Source: Tetragonia tetragonoides (taxonomy: Eukaryota; Streptophyta; Magnoliopsida; Caryophyllales; Aizoaceae). From it: DNA of 64,000 nucleotides. Below the pieces are notes generated by a model, which saw nothing but the letters and a program-made list of their open reading frames with translations, did not search any database and was not told the origin of the DNA. The stretch covers positions 38,191,501 through 38,255,500 of the forward strand of contig CM076140.1 in NCBI GenBank assembly GCA_038025085.1. The letters run 5' to 3'. The position numbers were made by a program, and so were the translations under genes. Below, in pieces: positions 55,658 to 64,000 of this stretch (positions within the stretch are counted from its first letter, which is position 1; each line of letters opens with the position of its first letter).

Positions 55658-57179
55658 TATAGACACCAAAAATTGTGTCTATGATAAGTCCCCATAAAAA
55701 CCCGATGATGAAAGGATTGGATTTTGCTCGAACTTGGGTTGCGAGAATAATTGCTCTGATGATTAGCCCAGTTCATTTGATTTAACCAGTGGAAACCTTT
55801 TGTACAGGTGATCCAAACCAGTTGGACTCAATTCAATTGGAGTCCAAAACTGAGAGATAGGCCTCTTTGAACCTAAGGGCCCGAAAGGGAATCCAAACCC
55901 TTGAATCAACCCTTGGTCAAACAAGGGAACTCAGTCATTCCCGCGTGGACCCCCTCGGAAAAGCCTCCCCCACGTGTAAAGCACGTCAGGCGCCTATGCA
56001 GTCATGCCACTCCAGGTCTAAGCGGTCACGCTTGAGTTCAAGCGGCTATGCCGCTAGGCCAAGCGGCTTTACCGCTTGCCAAGCGGCTTTACCGTTTGTC
56101 CTGCCGGTTCAGCCGTTCGGCCTAGTTGCATGGTTGCCTGGACCTTTTCTCGTGGACGGCAAATTTGAGGCCCATTCGATTTCCGTGCCAAACCCTGGCA
56201 GCTCCCCCTCTTCTATATAAACAAACCTTAGGGTTCAGTTGAAGAGGTTGGGAATTTTAGAGGTTGGTCTTTTGGTTGGCAATTTCTCTCTCAGGTTGGG
56301 AATTTTAGAGTTTAGACATTCTCTCTCATATTAAACCAGAAATTCTGATTCTACTCCTTAACCCTAACACCACAAAATAAACCTTCATACTTCATCAAGA
56401 GCAAGAATTCAAGCATAACAACCCAATAAGTTCATTGTGAGCATCCAGGTAATCCAACCTGAGGGTTTTCAATAAATTTTATATTGCTTGTTATTACTAA
56501 CGAATTTGGTTTATGTGATATGTACATGCATGGCGCGTTTTGAGCAAAAGGGCTTGTATTAAGCCTAATAAATGGATGAATGAATGCGTATTTTGCTATT
56601 TATTGCTTCTTATGATTAAATTATGCTTTGTTTGTGACATGGTGGATGAATTACTTGTTTGCCTTCTAACTCGCAGGTTTTAGCATATTTATTGTTTTCT
56701 AGCAATAAAAGCATGTAACCTGATAAATTGTTAAAAGTGATCACAATAATAATGTTTGTTCAACCCTTTAGTTAAAATTAGGAATTTGGACAAATTGAAC
56801 CTTGTTTCGAACCGTAGCATTAATAATTGCATTGAATTGATTTGTAAAGGCCATGGGTTGGGTGCCTAACACCTTCCTAGCTCGTACTCACGCCCCCAAA
56901 CTCATTTATGAAGTCAATTTCCCCAATAGGGATTGGGGTGCACAGGAATTGAGTTGACGTCTTTCTAGACTATTGACTTAATTCCAAGGGTTCCAAATTT
57001 TCTTAAATTTGGTGGCGACTTCTGACAGTCTTAATCATGTCCTTAGTGCGAAAGGAAAATCTTCATGTGCATTCACACTCAAAGATTCACGAAACTCGAA
57101 CACCACGCTCTCCCAGGCTACCTGTCCGGCCGCCAAAAAAATTAAGGAAAAAAAGGGGAGAAAAATCCGGTAGCCTACA
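55658..57179 (+). repeat. Solo LTR of a Tat-type element with TSD GAATG
   Basis: It starts TATAGACACCAAAAATTG (aligning base for base with TGTAGACGCC of the Tat element at 8336, with the TG mutated to TA) and ends GGTAGCCTACA. GAATG is present at 55653-55657 and 57180-57184. A TATA-like CTATATAAACA lies at 56212-56222. GGTGGCGACTTCT lies inside the LTR near 57010. No internal region remains, consistent with LTR-LTR recombination. Confidence 0.8.
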
Positions 57180-57184
57180 GAATG

Positions 57185-59440
57185 TCGCTGGGGTATGTTA
57201 CATGAGTTCCAAATTTTAACCTTTTCTCTCACAGTCACATTCTGTGTTGTGCTTCGAGTATGAGTACGTTGTTTAATGCTTTTCAAGTTTTCTACTACCC
57301 ATTATTGCCAATCTGGGGAATTCTTGGGTTTCGAAGGGGACTGGAAAATGGTAGTTTGTACTATCATGGTGACTCCCTTATTCTTGTGTTTTAATTACTA
57401 TTGAGTCTTTGAGCTTTTGATCTATGGAGTTTGTGATCTTTGTTTGATGCCTCTTGATAATCCACTTTGCAACTTTCACTTGGAGCTAGTGTGGTACAAC
57501 TCTCCTGGTACAGCTGACTCATCAAGCGCAAGAAAGACATCAACAGATTCAATCAGATGGCCTAACTGGAAGTAATCCATGCATCATAATGATGCCGTCT
57601 AATTAATATTGGGACAGAGGTAATAACGAACAATAGCCCACTTTGTCAACCCTCAAGTGTGGGGATCTTTTGTCTCATATTTCATCTTCATAATGACCCT
57701 CATGATATGGCTCATTCAGTCTAGTCTTCTATTTCCATATTTTGTAGACCAAGAAGTAACTATGCTGTTGAAATTTGCCTTGAGTCATGCAACATATCAA
57801 TCAACAATGAATAATCACGCCGCCAAACAATTTTGATATTCAACTCCGTGTAATAACATTCCTTCCAAGGAAGGTGGCAGGTCTAAGAACTTCAGTTTCA
57901 TTGTTGCAGATCTAAGAACTCGAGTTTCAGTTTTGTATCTAAAGAAGTACGATTGTGGATTGAGTTCCATATAATTATTGTCCATTGTTGTTACCTCATC
58001 CTGGACAACCTTCTTCTCAATAATAAATGAGATTGATTCTACTTTGCACTGAATGTGGATTGTGCATATCCTTATACTCTATGTTTCATTGCCTGATGTA
58101 TGTTGAATAATGTATTTTTTTCTCCAAAGATGTAGAATGTTGAAAGTGTATTTATTGGTTGTTCATTCCGAATTTGGACCGGAGGTATAGAGTGCACCAT
58201 CTTGTTTTGAATCTTCACTAACGATGTGATCATATTCATGAGAACGAATATTTTAGCTTGAGCGGTCACAATATCATGATAAATTGATAATTGTCCACAC
58301 CCTTGACATTTGCAACGTTTTTCAACTCCACCATGTTAGGTGTTTTACGTTTGGTATTTGTAATGAAATTTCAAGTATTTTTGCCCTTAAATTTAGGCAT
58401 TGTGTGTGTTGTTTCTTTTGACATAATAGAAAACCAATATGACTCATACATGAATCATAATGTATGGTCATTAGGATTAAAGGAGAAAAAAATGTCAAAT
58501 AATGGAGCATACAGAAGCACAGTTTGCAATCCGTGGGAGATGTAAATTGCATAAAAGAGATCATGATATTATATTGATGAACCAACAAATTCTATAAGGA
58601 AGACTTGGATATGAAGAATAATTAACCTGAAGTTGAGTCTAAAGTGTTGGTGCATTTGCTTTAAAATTCAAGGAGGAAGTGCCAAAAGCGAGAGTGAAGA
58701 TTGAAATGATAATGCTTGTAATTCGTGTATGCATGGGAGAGACATTGAGAGGATGAAAGTTTACTCTTTGGAGCAAATTGCTTCTTGAAATTTGACATGT
58801 AGATTTAGAGAAAAGCGGGAGGGGTTTGGGAAGGGAGAACGTTGTTTAGAGGGAAGAGAGGCAGAAATAAGGGGGTGAGGGAGGAAAAGAGAGAATTGCA
58901 AGATTTGCATAAATATAGATTTTGTTTATTCGTCTCTAATATATTGCTAAGAACATGACCCCAATATCTTATAAAGATATAAACATACAAGAAGAGTTTG
59001 AATGTATTTGAAAGACAAGAAAATCTTAATTATTTCCACGGCAAGTAGAACAAGCAACCAAGTAATAAAATTATTTAAGTAGACTACTCTTCCAAATATA
59101 TGATACTAGTAACTAGTGATAAGTAACTGAATAGACCACAAAGTGATTACAATCACTCTTACAACTTAAGAATAAATGACTAGAGTTGCACCCAAAAAAA
59201 AAAAAAAAAATAAAAAATAGAGTAGATCTCAAATCTTTTACAATCACAACTTAGAGCACAAAGCAATTACAATCACACATACAAGTCAATTTCTCTCTAC
59301 TTTTAACCCACATTACAACATAATAAATTAAAATACCACTATTGACCCTATGAGTAGTTCTGAAACCCGATAATTTGATAAATTATTAACCCGAATACGG
59401 AGTAAGCCCGATTTATAAACAAACCCAAACCCAGACCCGG
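57185..59440. other. Intergenic region between solo LTR and bystin gene
   Basis: I see no supportable gene, RNA or element termini. Short open frames here lack recognisable motifs. Confidence 0.45.
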
Positions 59441-59446
59441 ACCCAG

Positions 59447-59453
59447 AACCCTA
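59447..59453 (+). promoter_or_regulatory. Telo-box-like motif upstream of bystin gene
   Basis: AACCCTA occurs 214 bp upstream of the ATG, with AAACCCTC nearby at about 59509. Telo boxes are common in promoters of plant ribosome-biogenesis genes; the function here is inferred. Confidence 0.35.
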
Positions 59454-59666
59454 TGGGAACGTATTGTCTGAATTGACCCGTTTAATACCGGCAACCAAAA
59501 TCTTCATAAACCCTCTACACCCCAAATTCATCTCCTCTTTTTCCCATTTCATTCATGCGCTAAACCCACAAACCCCGCACTGTTATTCTGTCCCTCAATC
59601 CTCGCCGTCACTCACCAGTAACCACCGGGAACCACCAGAGGAGAGAGAGAGAGAGAGAGAGAAAAC

Positions 59667-62600
59667 ATGGGGAAGAAGAGAGGAAGAGAGAGAAACCAGA
59701 ACCCAGAACCCTTTCTGGGCGAGAAACCCACTGCTGTCTCCAAAACTCGGTCCAAAACTGCCAAGCGCCACCAGCAGGAAGACCAGGTACTCTCTCTCTC
59801 TCTCAATTATTATTATTGATTAAGCAGGAGTATTTTTGTTTATTTACTGATTTATTGTGTGATGGTTTATGGCTGTTTTGTTTGAGGATGTGTAAGTGAG
59901 CAGGAAAGTTTGAGTATTATTGCTTGAATATTATAAGTGTCTGTTTGATGCTCGTTATGTTTGTATTGATATAAGGTATTAGTTACTTGAATGTGTCCCG
60001 TTTTAGGATTTTATGGGTGTCTGTTTAATGTTTTTCATTGTATTTATATGGTTTCTAGTATAGTTGAATCTGTACAGCTTAAGGAATGTGTTGGAATTTT
60101 TGTGCAATTAAACCTTTTTTTGCTTTTTAAATTGCGTAATTGTTGTTGTAATTGTTTGTGGATGTGTGAGCTGAAGATTTTGCATATTATATAGAATATG
60201 TCCAGTTTATTCGGATTTCGTGTGTGTGTGTGTGATGTTCATCATATTTATATGGTTTGAAGTCTTATTTACACGAAGATGTCCAGTTTTAGGGTTGTGA
60301 TGGATATTTGGCGCTATTGAATGTTTTTTGTTGCCTTCATTATTGATTTGGTAATTGCTGTTGTGGTTGCTTGTGAATGTGTGAGCAGGAGATTTCGAAG
60401 AATATTAGTGATAAAATTTTAAAGGAAGCTTTCAAGCAACAGAAGGAAATTGAAGATGAGGAGAACCAAAAACGAAATATTAATCTCGCCACTATTTCTT
60501 CTGCTGCTGAGGTGCCTGTTGGTGAAGAGGAAGAGGATATTGATGACTTTGATGGTATTACTGATATCAATAAGTTTGAAGACTATGAGGTGAGCTATTG
60601 AAATAGGGTTTTATGGGTTATGGGGCAATGTTCTTATTTATGGGGTTTAGAGCAATATTTGTATTTTAAATTTTGAATATGCCCAGTTTTAGGATCCTAT
60701 AGGGTTTCCTTTGATGTTAATCATATTTATGTGATTTGAAGCCATACTTGAATGTGTCAGTTTTAGGATTTTATGGCTTTTTGTTTAATGTCAATCATAC
60801 AAGTATGGCTACAAGTGATTGTTTAGTGTATCCAGTATAAGGTTTTTATACTTGATAATTATATGGTTTCATGTAATGCTTGAATATGTCTCTGTGTGAT
60901 ATTGTGATGCTAATAATGGATTATTAATAGGATCACATTAATGAAGATGATGAGAGATTGCTGGAGGCCTTTTTGTCGAAGGATTCGGGGCCACAGATGA
61001 CACTAGGCGATGTAATTGCTGCCCGAATCAAGGCGCAAGACGCTACTATCTCCACTGGTATGAATGGAAGTTTGTGTTATTCGGGTGGAATTCCTGTGCT
61101 TAAGTATAGAAAGTGTGTAGATGACTTGTTTGCAGTATTAAATTTGATCAGACTTTATGTTGGGTTAGTGAGTCACTGATTTGGTATCTGATATTGGAGT
61201 TTATTTCTAGGAATGTTGCTTGCTGGATACAACTATGGCTTCTCTTTTCCTGAGTATGTGTTTATTTAGTACCTCACATGTTATGTCTTCTTTTCTTCCA
61301 GAAGCAAGGCCGATGCCGAAGTTGGATAACAATATCATAGAGCACTACAAGGCGTATGCATCCTCTCTTGATTATGGTCGCTTATTCCATACATTTTAGT
61401 AGGTCATGTACAAGTTTAACATATAAAGTGTAAATATCTTACAGGATGGGGAGAGTTCTCAGCTCTTACACTTCAGGAAAATTGCCAAAAGGATTCAAAC
61501 ATATCCCTTCCATGGAGTGTTGGCAGGAAGTTCTGTATCTGACTGAACCTGAGAAGTGGTCTCCAACTGCAGTATACCAGGCTACGAGAATATTTGCTTC
61601 CAACATGAATAGGATGAAGGCTGAAAAGTTCTATAAGCTTGTCCTCCTTCCTCGAGTAAGAGAAGACATAAGAAAGCACAAGAGATTGCATTTTGCGTTG
61701 TATCAGACTTTGAAGAAGTCTCTGTACAAGCCAGCTGCCTTCAACAAGGGAATCTTGTTCCCACTTTTTAAGGTATTGTTGCCAATCATTCTGCATGTTT
61801 TCCTGCTTGCTGGAGCTCTATCATGTATCTAGGAATTGTGCTCATATTAATTTAAGTTGGACTTGTTAGTCTTATTGTGTCCAATGTGAACTCTTTATGT
61901 AGTCTGGAACTTGCAATCTTCGAGAAGCAGTCATTGTTGGTAGTGTGATTGAAAAGATGTCCTTACCTCAAGCTCATTCAAGGTATGTCTAGTGTATTGC
62001 ATCGTTGAAGCAGCATGTTTCTTTTTTCCACTCCAGCTGGCATGTTATACTCTCGTTGCACTGTAAATGAGGAGGCTTTTCAGTCAAAGACTACTTTACC
62101 TGTTATAATTCATGTTTCCTTACTCAACCTGAGATGGGATTCTGATTGGCTTTACTGTGAAACTTGTATGTATGAAAGGAACATTGACTTCCATTTATGG
62201 ATACTGGGACACATAAGTTAGATTGAAAGACATCTATGAGAGTGGGTTGGTCACTTGGTCCAGAAGTTGCTATGACTTTGTGCTTCATATTTGAGCATGC
62301 ATATCAGCATATTGCGGCTGTACTCTAGCCCTCTGTGGGTCATTATGGTTGTCTTCATTTTCTCTTACCATGAACTAACAATAACAATGTTACTTCAGGT
62401 CTAGGTTGAGACTTGAGCATTTCAATGTCTTACATAGTTTAATAAAAGAAGGAACTATCACAGTGGCATACATTTTTACCATAGTTTTGCATGTTAAAAG
62501 ATGGAAGTAAAGCAATCGGATTGATACTTACCCTCATAAAGATTGTCTTCAAAAGAAATGAACTGGGAACATATGCTGTATATAGTTTTCTTGTAATTTG

Positions 62601-63448
62601 CCTTGATCAGCATTTGAACTAGGGGGTGTATACGATATGGGTCTGGTCCAGGTGAGCCAAGCTTTACAATGTTTATGGTCTTCGTTTGATTTCTCTTGAG
62701 CTTGAGTTTTGGTCAAGCTTAAACTTTCTCTTCCAAATCTGTTTTACTAAGAAAACGAGATTGGGTGGATCATGAACATAGCCAATGTCTAAAACTGTTA
62801 GCTAAAAAGGCATAAGTTTTCTTTTAATGTGGGAATAATGGGGTTAGTTTAACATAAACTGAAGTATACTTAAACAAGTTGAGGGCATCATACAAATTAC
62901 ATATTGTAATTCTCTAATGAAAATGAATCTCACTAAGGTAATCAGGTTTGTTTGTTTGTTCTCTAAGCTCCAAAATTTCGTGTTCATTTGTTGCCTCACG
63001 AACTTTGGATCAAGGGTGAAAAGGATACAGCCTTTCTGTTTCCATAGGGGTAAGGCTGCATACAATTGAACCTCCCTTACTCTGTCTTGGTGGGAGCCTC
63101 TTTAGTCGCACTGGGTAATGTTGTCGGGTCACAAACGAGCTTTCAATTATGTTAATGAGTTGTTTCTGTCCCGAGTGAATTGGTTTGCTTACTGCCCCAG
63201 TAGGAATGTTTCATAAAGCTGTTGTATATCATGACTGTTTCTTCAGGAGTTTTCTGACTGATCATTACTAAGTACTCAATGTTTATCTCCTGTCTCCTTG
63301 AAATGCCTTTCAAGAGTGTTATGCTCTGCTGGAATTCACTTTTATTCACTGTTGTAAGGTTTAGTTCTGTTTATATAAACATGTAACCATACGTGTACAG
63401 TGTTGCATTGTTGAGGCTAGCGGATATGGATTATTGTGGGACTACCAG
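59667..63448 (+). CDS. Bystin/ENP1 homologue, 40S ribosome biogenesis factor, 5' seven exons (gene continues past window)
   Basis: Bystin (ENP1) is a nucleolar protein needed for 18S rRNA processing and 40S pre-ribosome assembly. Exons with GT-AG borders are 59667-59786, 60389-60589, 60931-61057, 61302-61353, 61445-61772, 61903-61982 and 63401-63448. They join in frame to 318 codons and continue beyond 64000. The protein starts [15 protein letters not shown] and has an acidic segment ([12 protein letters not shown]). Conserved bystin blocks follow: [92 protein letters not shown] and [20 protein letters not shown]. Family proteins are about 430-450 residues, so the last quarter is missing. Intron 6 is 1.4 kb; intron 7 contains Stowaway MITEs. 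Confidence 0.93.
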
Positions 63449-63558
63449 GTATTAACTTTACCCAATTTTTTTACTTTTGCTTTATGTTTTTATAATAAAT
63501 GTATATGCATGGTATGTGAAATTATCATGTTTTATTCTCCTAGTTCTAGTAACAACTA

Positions 63559-63800
63559 CTCCCTCCGTTCCAAATTCTTCTGTCCACTTGAATTTCTGTA
63601 CAAACTTTGACCATTAGTTTAAGAAAAAGTATAAAAAGTTGCCAAGTAAAAAAAAAATTATAAGGTTCACTTTTAATAATATTTTCAAATATCACATTTT
63701 ATAATTTTTATAGTTATGGTATTATAATTATCTATGGTCAAAGTGTCGTCTTGGAGACCGTGAAAAGTCAAATGAAAAGAAGAATAAGGAACGGAGGAAG
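63559..63800. mobile_element. Stowaway MITE in bystin intron 7
   Basis: Termini CTCCCTCCGTTCC and (reverse complement of the right end) CTTCCTCCGTTCC are flanked by TA at 63557-63558 and 63801-63802. The 242-bp interior is AT-rich and non-coding. Confidence 0.9.
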
Positions 63801-63919
63801 TAATGATGTTTTCTTAGATAAAAGGTGCTACTAAATATTTTTGCATGCTTGCGTCTCTAAAATTCTATTGTTCAGCGATGGTACCAGAAGTTACTAGGCT
63901 ACCACTATGCTAATATATA

Positions 63920-64000
63920 CCCTCCCTCTGTCCAAATCGGAGTACCCATTAAGACAATGTGAAAATGATATTTGATTTTCTTCTGTACTGCACATTTTAA
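63920..64000. mobile_element. Second Stowaway MITE, cut by the window edge
   Basis: CCCTCCCTCTGTCCAAATC after a TA resembles the Stowaway terminus. The other end lies outside. Confidence 0.6.

Noticed and set aside
55867..56220. 117-codon plus-strand frame in the solo LTR
   Set aside because: Lies entirely in the U3 of the LTR with a TATA box at its end; no recognisable domain.

Overview
This window is nuclear DNA from a flowering plant, most likely a eudicot. Introns have GT-AG borders, the transposon families are plant-specific, and two recognisable plant genes are present. The repeat types would fit Caryophyllales, but I cannot confirm the species. Only two host genes are visible. One is a three-exon CASP-like membrane protein gene (18916-27312, +), whose two introns of about 4 kb are packed with mobile DNA. 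The other is the ribosome-biogenesis gene for bystin/ENP1 (59667 to beyond the right edge, +), with seven exons visible.

Most of the rest is nested transposons. (1) 1-4646 looks like a long LTR of a Ty3/gypsy element with a tRNA-derived SINE inside it. (2) 6156-17391 is a minus-strand, 5'-truncated L1-type LINE broken by three later insertions: a Mutator-like non-autonomous element (6292-7349), a short LINE 3' fragment (7446-7680) and a Tat-lineage Ty3/gypsy element (8336-16724, TSD CATAG). The Tat element keeps a gag relic and an open integrase frame, lacks reverse transcriptase, and carries a decayed gene on its opposite strand with its own TATA box. (3) The CASP-like introns hold a complete TRIM element, several Helitron-like elements and a LINE with only ORF1. 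(4) 28510-33760 is a second LINE pseudogene split by a TG...CA LTR. (5) 34668-46323 holds gypsy-type LTR material, a complete hAT transposon with a dead transposase (36791-40267), an orphan gag-like frame and a 4.1-kb LTR containing tandem Helitrons. (6) 46324-53759 is the 5' part of a minus-strand Athila element, interrupted by a LINE with a 15-bp TSD and by a CACTA element. Inside the CACTA lies a long inverted-repeat element carrying an F-box/PP2-A gene fragment (a Pack-MULE-like capture). (7) 53989-57179 contains two Tat LTRs in opposite orientation; the right one is a solo LTR with TSD GAATG.

The most notable observation is the antisense cassette of the Tat element at 13787-15260. A DUF7745-like reading frame lies opposite to pol. 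Its putative promoter resembles the element's own LTR promoter in inverted orientation, with a matching 21-bp word and a TATA box at nearly the same distance. The second is the triple nesting Athila > CACTA > inverted-repeat element carrying a captured F-box fragment. All homology calls come from reading translations by eye; no database search was run.
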